Below are positions 49,537 through 59,319 of a stretch of 64,000 nt of DNA, one piece after another (position 1 is the first letter of the stretch; each line of letters begins with the position of its first letter). The DNA comes from an uncultured Lactobacillus sp. (GTDB taxonomy: Bacteria > Bacillota > Bacilli > Lactobacillales > Lactobacillaceae), in the NCBI RefSeq assembly GCF_947367085.1, contig NZ_CANBCP010000003.1, positions 1 to 64,000 of the forward strand. The letters run 5' to 3'. Both the position numbers and the translations under genes were made by a program. The notes under the pieces were generated by a model. The model saw only the letters and a program-made list of their open reading frames with translations, did not search any database and was not told where the DNA came from.

Positions 49537-50430
49537 TTACTCACTTAAAACCTGGCTCACATTGCCATCATGTTCATCTAAAACACGCGCAGCTTTATCC
49601 ACACCAAAGCCAGTTTTTGCCATGACAATTGCCAGTGGTACATTCATGTGCGCTTTTTTCAGGATTTCACTAGCTCCAGCTTTATCCACATGTGTACAAC
49701 TTACAATTATTCTTTCGCTCCTATCCACAAGTTTTTCATTGGTCGGTTGAACATCAATCATGACATTTTCATATACTTTACCTTGCTTAATCATTACACC
49801 TGTGGAAATCATGTTTAAAATCATCTTTTGCGCAGTCCCCGCCTTCATACGCGTAGACCCCGTGACAACTTCAGGTCCTACAACAGCTTCAATTGGAGCC
49901 TGTGCAAATTTGCCAATTTCACTTTCTGCCACACAAGCAACTGAAATCGTCACACTTCCTATTTCCTGTGCATATTTTAAACCGCCTATTACATAAGGAG
50001 TGCGTCCACTAGCAGCTAAGCCAATAACGATATCATTGGAATTTAAATTAAGCTTTTTTAAATCTTCCTGGGCTAACTCTTGCGAATCTTCCGCTCCTTC
50101 AACAGCCTTATATATTGCATGCTCACCACCTGCAATTAAACCAACTGCCCGCTCAGGTTTTATACCATAAGTTGGAACTAATTCAACAGCATCTAAGACG
50201 CCTAATCGTCCGCTGGTTCCTGCTCCAATATAAATTAAGCGACCTCCTTTGTGATAATTTTCAGCAGCCAAATCAATTGCCTTGGCAATTTGCGAACTTT
50301 GCTTACCAACGGCATCCGCAATTTTTTTATCCTCATTATTAATCGTTTTGACAATATCGAGTGTCGACATTGTATCAATGTGCATACTAGCGGGGTTTCT
50401 TTGCTCCGTAGTCAAATCTTTTATTGACAT
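49537..50430 (-). CDS. murQ: N-acetylmuramic acid 6-phosphate etherase
   Basis: TEQRNPASMHIDTMST; IGAGTSGRLGVLDAVELVPTYG; GSTRMKAGTAQKMILN. Confidence 0.97.
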   Translation of the reverse strand: MSIKDLTTEQRNPASMHIDTMSTLDIVKTINNEDKKIADAVGKQSSQIAKAIDLAAENYHKGGRLIYIGAGTSGRLGVLDAVELVPTYGIKPERAVGLIAGGEHAIYKAVEGAEDSQELAQEDLKKLNLNSNDIVIGLAASGRTPYVIGGLKYAQEIGSVTISVACVAESEIGKFAQAPIEAVVGPEVVTGSTRMKAGTAQKMILNMISTGVMIKQGKVYENVMIDVQPTNEKLVDRSERIIVSCTHVDKAGASEILKKAHMNVPLAIVMAKTGFGVDKAARVLDEHDGNVSQVLSE

Positions 50431-50447
50431 AATAATTTCTTTCCTAA

Positions 50448-51290
50448 CTACTCTATACTTTTTAATTTATTTGTTAGCTCCTCAGTCTTAGTCATTTCTT
50501 TTTCTAAACGAGGTAGATCCTTATTAATAGTTGATAAATACAATAAGCTTGAAACAAATATTTCAGAAAAAAGAGAATCAATTGCTCCAACTCGTAGTAG
50601 CTTTTCCTTAGTAGGTAAGTTGATCACAACATCTGCAAGCTTAGCTAGCAGTGACTGAGTACTACGTGTAATTGCAATAATCTTGGTTTTATTTTCACGT
50701 GCGCGCTGGGCTGCAACGATCATTTCCTTAGTTAACCCACTATAAGAAAATAAAACTACGACATCACTAGGAGTTGAAAAATAAATTCGTTCCAAGCTAA
50801 TATGGGCATCTTGACTATAAAACGCAGACTTACCAGCACGAATTAACTTGTAGTAAAAATCAGTTGCTGCTAATCCTGATGCTGCAATTCCATCTACAAT
50901 TATATGATCTGCTTGGCGCAGATATTTTACTGCCTGATTTAAAGATTCAAGATCAATCGAATCAGCCGTCAACTCTGTATTTTGTCTAGAATTAACAAGT
51001 AGCTTTTTCAAGATCATATCCGGTGTATCGGTTTGCTTAACTAAGGGATCGATCTTTTCTTCTGGCTTCACTCTCACTTGGGCTAGCTTAATCTTAAAAT
51101 CATTTAATCCTTTAAAGCCCAGCTGCTGACAAAAGCGAATAATCGCAGCAGCACTTGTTTTAGTTAATTGACCCAACTTATTTGCATCATTTTCCAGAAA
51201 AACAGTAGGATTTTGCAAAAAACAGTCTGCAATCTTATGTGAGGTTACTGTCAATTTTTTTGAATTTATAGCTTCTTCAAAAAAGTTCAT
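50448..51290 (-). CDS. RpiR-family transcriptional regulator
   Basis: N-terminal HTH_6 (TSAAAIIRFCQQLGFKGLNDFK), C-terminal SIS domain. Confidence 0.92.
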   Translation of the reverse strand: MNFFEEAINSKKLTVTSHKIADCFLQNPTVFLENDANKLGQLTKTSAAAIIRFCQQLGFKGLNDFKIKLAQVRVKPEEKIDPLVKQTDTPDMILKKLLVNSRQNTELTADSIDLESLNQAVKYLRQADHIIVDGIAASGLAATDFYYKLIRAGKSAFYSQDAHISLERIYFSTPSDVVVLFSYSGLTKEMIVAAQRARENKTKIIAITRSTQSLLAKLADVVINLPTKEKLLRVGAIDSLFSEIFVSSLLYLSTINKDLPRLEKEMTKTEELTNKLKSIE

Positions 51291-51303
51291 CTAATCATTT
51301 CCT

Positions 51304-52035
51304 TTAATTCGTCAAAATCTTACCAATTTGGGCCATCATTTCAATAATCTGTTCATAATTTGCGATATCATCATAGCTGTTCATCACGCAGCAATCTATC
51401 AAGTCATCTTTATTTTCAAAACGCGCTATATCGTGTTGAATATCGATTAATTCGCCAGTTTTATTAAAACTAGTGTATTTGGGATTCACATAGGCAACTA
51501 ATTTATTACGAACTTGCTGGTACTTAAGAGCATTTTTAACTAAAGCAGTAACACAATCATCACCTGCTAATAATTGCTCAAAGATGTCCATAATAGTTAC
51601 ACATGAAACCAAATTTTCCGGACCTAACTTCATCAAATAGCGACCTAATTGGACCTGATCAAAATTTTCTTGCAAAAAAGCATTAATTTTTTCTAAGCCA
51701 TAATAATCAAGTAAAGCGTTAGTTGCTGTATTATCAGAAAGACAAAGCATCAGATCAATTAAGTCTCGGATCTTATATCGCTTAATGCTCAAACGATTAA
51801 TGACACCTGCGCCACCGACAATTTGGTTAGGCTTTAAGATAACAACATCATCTAATGTATCGGGTCTTTGGCATTTAATATAAAGTGCAATTCCTAACTT
51901 GATTAGTGACGCTGACTTAAATTCTACGTGAGAATTTTCTTCAAATATAGTTTTTTGATCTTGGCGAATAATTATAGCCTGCTTCCAAGATGCTTGCTTA
52001 ATTAAGCTCTTGATTCTTTCAATTTTATCAATCAT
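51304..52035 (-). CDS. Class A beta-lactamase-like serine hydrolase without obvious signal peptide
   Basis: SLIK (SxxK), SDNTATN (SDN). Confidence 0.8.
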   Translation of the reverse strand: MIDKIERIKSLIKQASWKQAIIIRQDQKTIFEENSHVEFKSASLIKLGIALYIKCQRPDTLDDVVILKPNQIVGGAGVINRLSIKRYKIRDLIDLMLCLSDNTATNALLDYYGLEKINAFLQENFDQVQLGRYLMKLGPENLVSCVTIMDIFEQLLAGDDCVTALVKNALKYQQVRNKLVAYVNPKYTSFNKTGELIDIQHDIARFENKDDLIDCCVMNSYDDIANYEQIIEMMAQIGKILTN

Positions 52036-52037
52036 GA

Positions 52038-53093
52038 TTAGCCCTTTAAAGTAATGACATTACCCTTTAAAGATAAATATTTCTCTAAGTCCGGATCGCC
52101 TGTTGCCATAAAAATCGAGTCTAAATCAATAAACTGTACATTTTTGTTTGCTACCGCAAAAGCAACTGCTGCTGCAATACTTTCAACAGGTTCAATCATG
52201 CATCCCACCATCGTATTGACATTATGGGCTTGGGCTAAATCATTGATTTTAATTGCCTCACTCAAGCCGCCTGTTTTCATGAGTTTGATATTGATATAGT
52301 CACATGCACGATTTTCCAGCAAATTAATTGCATCTTCATAAGAAGCTACACTTTCATCAGCCATAATCGGAATCAGCGAATGAGCTGTTAAATATACCAT
52401 GTCTTCTATCGCATCTTTTTTTACAGGTTGTTCAATAAATGCGACATTAGTGCCTGCTGACTGCCAAGCTCGACTTGCCTGTAGAGTTTGCTTACAATTC
52501 CAAGCTTGATTGCAGTCAATTCGCAATGAAATCTTGTCTCCAACTGCTTGACCAATCTTTTTTACAGTATCGATATCTTCCAATAAGGAATTAGCGCCAA
52601 GCTTAATTTTTAATGCTGAAAAGCCTTGTCCCACTAGATCTTTGGCTTCATTAACCATATGATCTTGACTGCCAATGCTGATAGTATAGTCAGTCTTTGT
52701 GCTACCTGCTGAGCTACCTAATAAATTAACTAAAGATTGCTTGCTTTCTTTAGCTCGCGCATTATATAAGGCAATTTCAACAGCTGCTTTAGCAGGAGTA
52801 TTGTGAACGATACTATTTTTCAAAAGGGATAAACATTCATTCCAATTATCAAAATCTTTTCCAACTAAGACCGGCGTAATCACATTTTTAATTACATCTT
52901 GTGCCGTTTGGAGACTATCACCTGTCACTTTTTCATTCGGCGTAGCAGTACCTATACTACAAGTTCCATCGCTCAAAGTCACTTTTACACGGACACTTTC
53001 AATTTCATCAACTTCATGAAGTGCAGTGATAAAGGGATGCTTTAGCGGTACTTTTTTAATATCACAATCTATTTTTTCTATTATCAAACTCAT
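52038..53093 (-). CDS. Enolase-superfamily dipeptide (L-Ala-D/L-Glu) epimerase
   Basis: ALKIKLG (KxK), RIDCNQAW, IEQPV, MADES, NIKLMKTGG. Confidence 0.9.
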   Translation of the reverse strand: MSLIIEKIDCDIKKVPLKHPFITALHEVDEIESVRVKVTLSDGTCSIGTATPNEKVTGDSLQTAQDVIKNVITPVLVGKDFDNWNECLSLLKNSIVHNTPAKAAVEIALYNARAKESKQSLVNLLGSSAGSTKTDYTISIGSQDHMVNEAKDLVGQGFSALKIKLGANSLLEDIDTVKKIGQAVGDKISLRIDCNQAWNCKQTLQASRAWQSAGTNVAFIEQPVKKDAIEDMVYLTAHSLIPIMADESVASYEDAINLLENRACDYINIKLMKTGGLSEAIKINDLAQAHNVNTMVGCMIEPVESIAAAVAFAVANKNVQFIDLDSIFMATGDPDLEKYLSLKGNVITLKG

Positions 53094-54118
53094 TTGTTCA
53101 CCTGCTCTTTTTGCCCAAAAAACTCTCCTAGAGCCGCTCGTCGATCTGCAATCCATTTTTTATTTTCTCGGGTAGGATAAATCCTATTGGTCAAACAAAC
53201 GAAGCCTTGCTTTTTATCCAGATCAAATGCAATTGAAGTTCCTGTAAAGCCGCTATGCCAGAACATATTCTTATTCTGGTCCCAAAGCTGCCAGCCTAAA
53301 GCACGATCATTTTGACGAAAAACGGGATTTCTCAAATAATCATAAAAAACTTTAGGAAAGACTTGCTTATCTTCAAATTTTCCACCCGTAAGTAAGATTC
53401 TCAAAAATTGCGTTAGATCAGATAAAGTCGAAAACAAACCGGCATGACCGCTAACTCCATCTAGCAAATATGCCTTATAATCATGAACCTGTCCTCGCAC
53501 TATTCCACTGCGATCTGACTGATATTCCGTGGGAAGACATATCTTTTTTAACTCTGACGGCGGATTATAGGTTGTATGCAGCATCTTTAAGGGTAAAAAG
53601 ACGTGTTTTCTTAAAGTATTAGCTAGATTTTCCTGATCGATTTTTTCGATAATCCAGCCCAAATAAATATAGTTTAAATCTGAATAAATCGCCTTATCTT
53701 TTTCAATTGGCTTAGCAGATTTAACTTTTTGAATCAACTCAGTACGACTCATCTCATGCACATTTTCAAAATCAGCTATAAAGCCACTCGTATGCATCAA
53801 AAGCTCTTTAATCGTAATTTCCGGGCTAGCACTATCCTTAATAAAATCACCAATAGTATCATCTAAATTTACTTTTTTAGCTGCCATCAATTGAAAAATT
53901 CGTGTCGTAGTTGCTACTACCTTAGTTACTGAGGCTAAATCATACATCATTTCTGGTAGTAGTGGGTTTTTATGATCATCTTGAAAGCCGTTATAAGCAT
54001 ACAAGTTTTCATCTAAACCAATAAAACTATATGATGCACCATAGATATCTTGATTTGAAATTGCTTGTTCAATAACCTCAATAGCTTTTTTAGTATTTGG
54101 ATAAATCATCTGACTCAC
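53090..54118 (-). CDS. Class C beta-lactamase-family serine hydrolase
   Basis: SVTK (SxxK), YSDLNYIYLG (YxN), HSGFTG. Confidence 0.9.
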   Translation of the reverse strand: MSQMIYPNTKKAIEVIEQAISNQDIYGASYSFIGLDENLYAYNGFQDDHKNPLLPEMMYDLASVTKVVATTTRIFQLMAAKKVNLDDTIGDFIKDSASPEITIKELLMHTSGFIADFENVHEMSRTELIQKVKSAKPIEKDKAIYSDLNYIYLGWIIEKIDQENLANTLRKHVFLPLKMLHTTYNPPSELKKICLPTEYQSDRSGIVRGQVHDYKAYLLDGVSGHAGLFSTLSDLTQFLRILLTGGKFEDKQVFPKVFYDYLRNPVFRQNDRALGWQLWDQNKNMFWHSGFTGTSIAFDLDKKQGFVCLTNRIYPTRENKKWIADRRAALGEFFGQKEQVNK

Positions 54119-54597
54119 TACTTTTTATTTATGTAATCCATGATTGAAACATCCGGTTCATTCGGTATCATTTGAGCTGTAATCTTAATACCTTTATTAA
54201 TCAAATCTTTGATTGTAGCAATATCTTGATCATTTAAATTAACCGACTTTTTAACAGCATGCGAATTATCGTGAGCAGAAATATTGCCTACGTTAAATTC
54301 TTTCATCCCTACAGCTTCTGCAATCTTGCCCATATCTTGAATATTACGAGTAATAACAAAAACGTGATCTTCGCCATACTTATTATTTTTCAAATTTTCA
54401 ATTGCGCGATTAACTGAACAAATACTTAGTTTAATTCCAGCGGGTTTAGCAAGCTTTAATCCTTCAATTCGCATGTCATCACGAACCACTTCGTCATTTG
54501 CTACCAGAATTCGGTTAGCACCGACAACATTTGTCCATACCATTGCAACTTGGCCATGAATCATTCGTTCATCTACTCTTGCTGCACAAATACTCAT
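54118..54597 (-). CDS. PTS mannose/sorbose-family subunit IIB
   Basis: ARVDERMIHGQVAMVWTN with phospho-His. Confidence 0.93.
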   Translation of the reverse strand: MSICAARVDERMIHGQVAMVWTNVVGANRILVANDEVVRDDMRIEGLKLAKPAGIKLSICSVNRAIENLKNNKYGEDHVFVITRNIQDMGKIAEAVGMKEFNVGNISAHDNSHAVKKSVNLNDQDIATIKDLINKGIKITAQMIPNEPDVSIMDYINKK

Positions 54598-54615
54598 TTT
54601 TCACACCTCTCGACT

Positions 54616-55467
54616 TTAAAACAAGCTACCAATCCAATTACAAATTGGTTGAAGATTACCTAGAATCATTCCTAAGCCAATCAATACAAAGATTAACCTA
54701 GTAGAATTCATATGTTTCTTACCTAAAATCCAGTATGAAAACAGAGCAATAGCTAATGGAACCAGAGCTGGCATGATCTTATCAAGCATCCCTTGAACAG
54801 ACATCGTAACTTTCCCAACTTTATAGGTTAAATCGATCTTGTAGTTAATTAATGCAGGGATCATCCCTCCGACTACAGTCAAACCTAAAACAGAAGCCCC
54901 TTCTGTTAGCAAGTTCATCTTATCTGAAAATGCAAAAGCCAATTTCTTACCTTGACTCAATCCAATGTTAAAGAACTTCCATCTAATCCAGGTAATCACT
55001 GCACACCCAATTACGGGAATTAATAAACCTAACGCTTGACCTGACATACATAGATAAGCAGTGATTGAGTAAATAATAGCATTATAAATAGCTACAAAGA
55101 CCGTATCACCAACACCGGCAAATGGCCCCATTAAACCGGTCTTTAAACCAGCAATAGCTTTTTCATTGTCATCATTCATGCCCAATTCATCTTGTAAGGC
55201 AATATCAGCACCAACAATTAAGTGTGACATTTGAGGAGTGGTATTAAAGAATTCCATCTCAAGCTTGAGTGCTTGTTTCATTTTATCTTTTTTATTCTTA
55301 TATAAGCGCTTCAAAGCTGGCATTACAGTATAGGCATAGCCTAAGCCTTGCATTCTTGGATAGTTCCAGCCTAACTGCAAGCCTAAGGTGTTACGCCAAA
55401 AGATTTTATTTAAGTCACCTTTAGTTAAATTGTTCATCTTTAGTTGCTCTTTATTCTTCTTAGGCAT
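54616..55467 (-). CDS. PTS mannose/sorbose-family subunit IID
   Basis: GLKTGLMGPFAGVGDTVF; C-terminal TMs. Confidence 0.93.
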   Translation of the reverse strand: MPKKNKEQLKMNNLTKGDLNKIFWRNTLGLQLGWNYPRMQGLGYAYTVMPALKRLYKNKKDKMKQALKLEMEFFNTTPQMSHLIVGADIALQDELGMNDDNEKAIAGLKTGLMGPFAGVGDTVFVAIYNAIIYSITAYLCMSGQALGLLIPVIGCAVITWIRWKFFNIGLSQGKKLAFAFSDKMNLLTEGASVLGLTVVGGMIPALINYKIDLTYKVGKVTMSVQGMLDKIMPALVPLAIALFSYWILGKKHMNSTRLIFVLIGLGMILGNLQPICNWIGSLF

Positions 55468-56329
55468 CGAACTCAACCTCCTCTTCATCTACACGATTGG
55501 CCTCAATCGCATCATTTGGATTTTGAATATTTTCTATATGCTTTGGCTGACTAGTAGATTGTTTAGTTTCTACTGAATTGGCTTTTTGATGATCTTTACG
55601 TCTGTTCATGACATAAATTGCAGCTAAGGCAAAACCGATTAAAGCTAGACCCAATAATGAGAATTGCTTTGCAAAGTAAGCCATTAATGCAAAACCTAAA
55701 ATAAAGTAAGGATAATATCTCTTCAAAGGTAAATATCTCATTAAAATAGCAATACCCATAGCAGGTAAGATAATACCCGCAGTCTTTAAGCCGTTCATTA
55801 ACCATTGAGGAATCCAATTATTAATAGCTTTTACAACTGCCGCACCAAAAGTCAAACCAATAAATACTGGAATTGCACGTGACAATACCCAAGGAATAAT
55901 ACCGTAAAGGTTATTTCTTTCTACTGCTTCGTAATTACCTTTTTCAGCTTCTCTAGTTGCGTGATTTTGGAAGTAAGTGTTAGCCAAACGCGCTAAGATA
56001 TCCATTTGCGTTAAAAGTAACCCAATTGGAATTGCCAATCCAATTCCGTATGCAGCTCCTCTACCTGAAATAATGGCATAAGCAGTTCCCATGACAGCTC
56101 CTGACAAAAAGTCGGGCACTGTTGCACCACCATAAGTAGCTACACCCAAGGTAGCTAATTGCAAGGTAGCACCAACAATTAAGCCAGTCTTTAAATCTCC
56201 TAATACTAAACCAGCAACTGCTCCACCAAATACAGGTGAGTAAATACCGGTCTTTAATGATAGAGCATCTAGTTGTCCTAAACCGACATACAAGCTTAAA
56301 ACAATAATTGCAATCGCCGAAACTTTCAT
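55460..56329 (-). CDS. PTS mannose/sorbose-family subunit IIC
   Basis: GLVLGDLKTGLIVGATLQLATLGVATYGGATVPDFLSGA. Confidence 0.93.
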   Translation of the reverse strand: MKVSAIAIIVLSLYVGLGQLDALSLKTGIYSPVFGGAVAGLVLGDLKTGLIVGATLQLATLGVATYGGATVPDFLSGAVMGTAYAIISGRGAAYGIGLAIPIGLLLTQMDILARLANTYFQNHATREAEKGNYEAVERNNLYGIIPWVLSRAIPVFIGLTFGAAVVKAINNWIPQWLMNGLKTAGIILPAMGIAILMRYLPLKRYYPYFILGFALMAYFAKQFSLLGLALIGFALAAIYVMNRRKDHQKANSVETKQSTSQPKHIENIQNPNDAIEANRVDEEEVEFDA

Positions 56330-56344
56330 AATTTTACCTCCTTT

Positions 56345-56358
56345 GGTAAACGTTTACA
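56345..56358 (-). promoter_or_regulatory. cre (CcpA) site
   Basis: Minus strand ATGTAAACGTTTACC, containing palindrome GTAAACGTTTAC. Confidence 0.75.
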
Positions 56359-56376
56359 TGTATATTTTAGCACTTA

Positions 56377-56395
56377 TTTGAAATGTTATTTCAAA
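56377..56395. promoter_or_regulatory. RpiR-like operator 1
   Basis: TTTGAAAT-GTT-ATTTCAAA perfect inverted repeat. Confidence 0.6.
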
Positions 56396-56417
56396 AATAA
56401 AGAATATTATTCGCACA

Positions 56418-56436
56418 TTTGTAATTATATTTCAAA
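56418..56436. promoter_or_regulatory. RpiR-like operator 2
   Basis: TTTGTAAT-TAT-ATTTCAAA, one arm mismatch relative to operator 1. Confidence 0.55.
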
Positions 56437-56563
56437 AAATAAAATCGGACTTTTCCTCAAATTTACTTGACAAGTGCGTGTGGAACATAATTCAAAAATT
56501 GCTTGCTTACATACAAGATATTGTTTTAAACTTATAAAGCAAACAACATATTGTAGAAAGAAC

Positions 56564-57211
56564 GTGATTAAAGTTATTGTATTGAGTGGGCCAATTGGAG
56601 CCGGTAAATCCAGTTTAACCAGTATTTTGGCTGAACATTTAGGTACCCAAGCATTTTATGAAGGAGTAGACAATAATCCAGTATTGCCTTTATATTACAA
56701 GGATATGAAGCGCTATACATTTTTATTGAATACTTACTTGCTCAACCATCGTTTAGCACAAATTAACCAAGCAGTTCAAGAAAAAAACAGTGTTTCCGAC
56801 CGTTCCATTTATGAAGATGCACTATTTTTCAAAATGAACGCTGATAGTAAAGTTGCAGATCCGACTGAATTTAAGATTTACGACGACTTACTTGATAACA
56901 TGATGGAAGATACTCCAGGTAGTCCAAGCAAAAAGCCTGATTTACTAATTTATATTCACGTTTCATTAGATACAATGCTTTCTCGCATTAAAAAGCGTGG
57001 TCGTTCTTTCGAACAAATTAGTACTGATCCAGGTTTAAAGGATTACTATAAGCGGCTTCTTAGCTACTATGAGCCTTGGTATGAAAAATACGATGCATCC
57101 CCTAAGATGGAGATTAATGGGGATGACCTGGACTTCGTAGTTGATGAAGATGCAAAAAAAGAAGTTTTAAGCGAAATTGATCGTAAACTACATCAAATTG
57201 GAAATTTATAA
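56564..57211 (+). CDS. Deoxynucleoside kinase (dAK/dGK-type subunit)
   Basis: [17 protein letters not shown]-loop; [14 protein letters not shown] start after GAAAGAAC. Confidence 0.92.
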   Translation: MIKVIVLSGPIGAGKSSLTSILAEHLGTQAFYEGVDNNPVLPLYYKDMKRYTFLLNTYLLNHRLAQINQAVQEKNSVSDRSIYEDALFFKMNADSKVADPTEFKIYDDLLDNMMEDTPGSPSKKPDLLIYIHVSLDTMLSRIKKRGRSFEQISTDPGLKDYYKRLLSYYEPWYEKYDASPKMEINGDDLDFVVDEDAKKEVLSEIDRKLHQIGNL

Positions 57212-57231
57212 AATAAAAAGTTAGAAGGAAC

Positions 57232-57921
57232 GTGATGACAGTTATTGTTTTAAGCGGGCCAATTGGAGCCGGTAAATCCAGTTTAACAGGTATATTATCA
57301 AAATATTTAGGCACTGATCCTTTCTATGAAAGTGTTGATGACAACCCAGTTTTGCCACTATTTTATGCGGATCCTAAAAAATACGCATTTTTACTTCAGG
57401 TATATTTCTTAAATACGCGTTTTCACAGCATAAAGGCTGCTCTTAGTGAAGGAAACAATGTCTTAGATCGTTCAATCTATGAAGATGCGCTATTTTTCCA
57501 AATGAACGCTGACATTGGCCGCGCTACAAGTGAAGAAGTTGATACTTATTATGAGCTACTTCACAACATGATGGCAGAATTAGAGCGCATGCCAAAAAAG
57601 AGTCCAGACTTGTTAGTGCATATTGATGTTTCATATGACACCATGATCAAACGTATTCAAAAACGTGGCCGTCCTTATGAACAATTAAGCTATGACTCAA
57701 CTCTTGAAGATTACTACAAGCGCTTGCTGCGCTACTACAAGCCATGGTATGAAAAATATGATTATTCTGAAAAAATGGTGATCGATGGTGATAAATTTGA
57801 CTTTATGAGCAGCGAAGCTGATCGTGAAGCAGTCCTTGATCAAATCACTAACAAATTAAAATCCATGGGCAAGCTGCCAATGGATTGGGATAAGTCAGCA
57901 GATATTCAAATTGAAGCATAA
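57232..57921 (+). CDS. Deoxynucleoside kinase, tandem paralog
   Basis: [33 protein letters not shown]. Confidence 0.92.
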   Translation: MMTVIVLSGPIGAGKSSLTGILSKYLGTDPFYESVDDNPVLPLFYADPKKYAFLLQVYFLNTRFHSIKAALSEGNNVLDRSIYEDALFFQMNADIGRATSEEVDTYYELLHNMMAELERMPKKSPDLLVHIDVSYDTMIKRIQKRGRPYEQLSYDSTLEDYYKRLLRYYKPWYEKYDYSEKMVIDGDKFDFMSSEADREAVLDQITNKLKSMGKLPMDWDKSADIQIEA

Positions 57922-57927
57922 ATAAAA

Positions 57928-57964
57928 ATCCGAGATTCAGTAAAAAGAATCTCGGATTTTTGAT
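57928..57964. terminator. Intrinsic terminator
   Basis: AAATCCGAGATTC-agtaaaaa-GAATCTCGGATTTTT. Confidence 0.8.
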
Positions 57965-58031
57965 TGAGAAATAGATTTATATACCACTAAATATTTAAAC
58001 TAGTACATCTAATTTATATATAAAAACTAAA

Positions 58032-59270
58032 TTAATGCTCTGATGCACCACTTACAGCATCTGCAGCTTCACCCTTCAATTGGTTATCTGGAGTTACTGG
58101 GTAAGGTGGCATGACACTCTTACTTGTTGAAGAAATGCCCCAGTCAGCTGAGTAAGTAAAGTGGTCAATCTTAGCATGCTTAACATCTTCAATAGTCTTG
58201 CAGCCAGTCAATTGCATATCAATCAATAATTCCTTATTCAATTGTTCAATAACAGATTGAACACCTTGAGCACCACCTAATGCTAAGCCGTAAAGGAATG
58301 GTCTACCAATACCAACTAAGTCAGCACCTAATGCCAAAGCCTTGAATACGTGTGAACCACGACGTACACCACCATCAAAGATGATTGGAACTTTTCTGCC
58401 AGCGTGACGAACTTCTCTAGCAATTTCTGGTAAAACATCAATAGTTGCAGGACCACCGTCGACTTCACGACCACCGTGGTTAGAAACTTCAATACCATCA
58501 GCGCCAGCACCTAATGCCTTGTAAGCATCTTCAGCACATTTAATACCCTTAACGATAAGTGGCAATTTAGTTAATTGCTTGATCTTTCTTACGTCATCAG
58601 GACCAATCTTTTGAGCAGAATTTGCATACATTTGAGCAACACTTTGACCTTCGCCCTTGCCGCCAGTCCATTCTTGGAAGAATGCTAGAGGAACTGGGTA
58701 AGTAAAGTTGGTACGGATGTTAGCTTCACGATAACCACTAACTAAAGCATCAACAGTTAAGTAGAAGCCTTCAAAACCTGCTTTTTCTGATTCTTCAATA
58801 ACCATCTTGTTGAAGTCCCAGTCTTTACTTAAGTATAATTGCATAAATCTGTGAGACTTGCCGACAGCTTTTTGAACGTCTTGAACACTCTTGTTACAAT
58901 AAGTACTCATCCCAAATAACGCACCAGCTGCTTTTGCACCTTTAGCAGTGTCAATTTCAGCTTCTGCATTGGCAATACCGTGACAAGCAATTGGACAAAT
59001 CATTACAGGAGTCTTTAAATCCATTCCCATAAAGGTTGTATCTAATTGTGGATCTTGCATGTTAGTTAATGCACGTGGAACGATTTGGAAATGATTAAAT
59101 GCTTGGGTATTGTTGCGCCAAGTCCATTCATTTTCTGCACCACTAGCAATGTAATAGTAAGCACCCTCTGGCATAATTTTCTTAACTTTTTCTGGAAGTT
59201 CAAGCAAATTAGTCATCTTTAACTTTTCTTCCCGAGTGCTTTGAGGAAATCCCTTAAAATAAACTGTCAT
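58032..59270 (-). CDS. FMN-dependent alpha-hydroxy-acid oxidase, lactate oxidase-like
   Basis: SNHGGREVDGGPATIDVLPEI active site; LIVKGIKCAEDA; FDGGVRRGSHVFKALALGAD. Confidence 0.93.
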   Translation of the reverse strand: MTVYFKGFPQSTREEKLKMTNLLELPEKVKKIMPEGAYYYIASGAENEWTWRNNTQAFNHFQIVPRALTNMQDPQLDTTFMGMDLKTPVMICPIACHGIANAEAEIDTAKGAKAAGALFGMSTYCNKSVQDVQKAVGKSHRFMQLYLSKDWDFNKMVIEESEKAGFEGFYLTVDALVSGYREANIRTNFTYPVPLAFFQEWTGGKGEGQSVAQMYANSAQKIGPDDVRKIKQLTKLPLIVKGIKCAEDAYKALGAGADGIEVSNHGGREVDGGPATIDVLPEIAREVRHAGRKVPIIFDGGVRRGSHVFKALALGADLVGIGRPFLYGLALGGAQGVQSVIEQLNKELLIDMQLTGCKTIEDVKHAKIDHFTYSADWGISSTSKSVMPPYPVTPDNQLKGEAADAVSGASEH

Positions 59271-59319
59271 GATTTGACCTCATTTCTTATTTTCGTATAC
59301 AAATACATTTTAATATGTT

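Noticed and set aside
49430-50491. Plus-strand ORFs across murQ
   Set aside because: Antisense to murQ, itself unambiguous
51304-54118. Antibiotic-resistance beta-lactamases
   Set aside because: Context (murQ, RpiR, dipeptide epimerase, PTS) and the lack of a signal peptide in the class A-like protein favour murein metabolism
57114-57314. Minus-strand ORF between the deoxynucleoside kinases
   Set aside because: Antisense to both kinase genes with no SD
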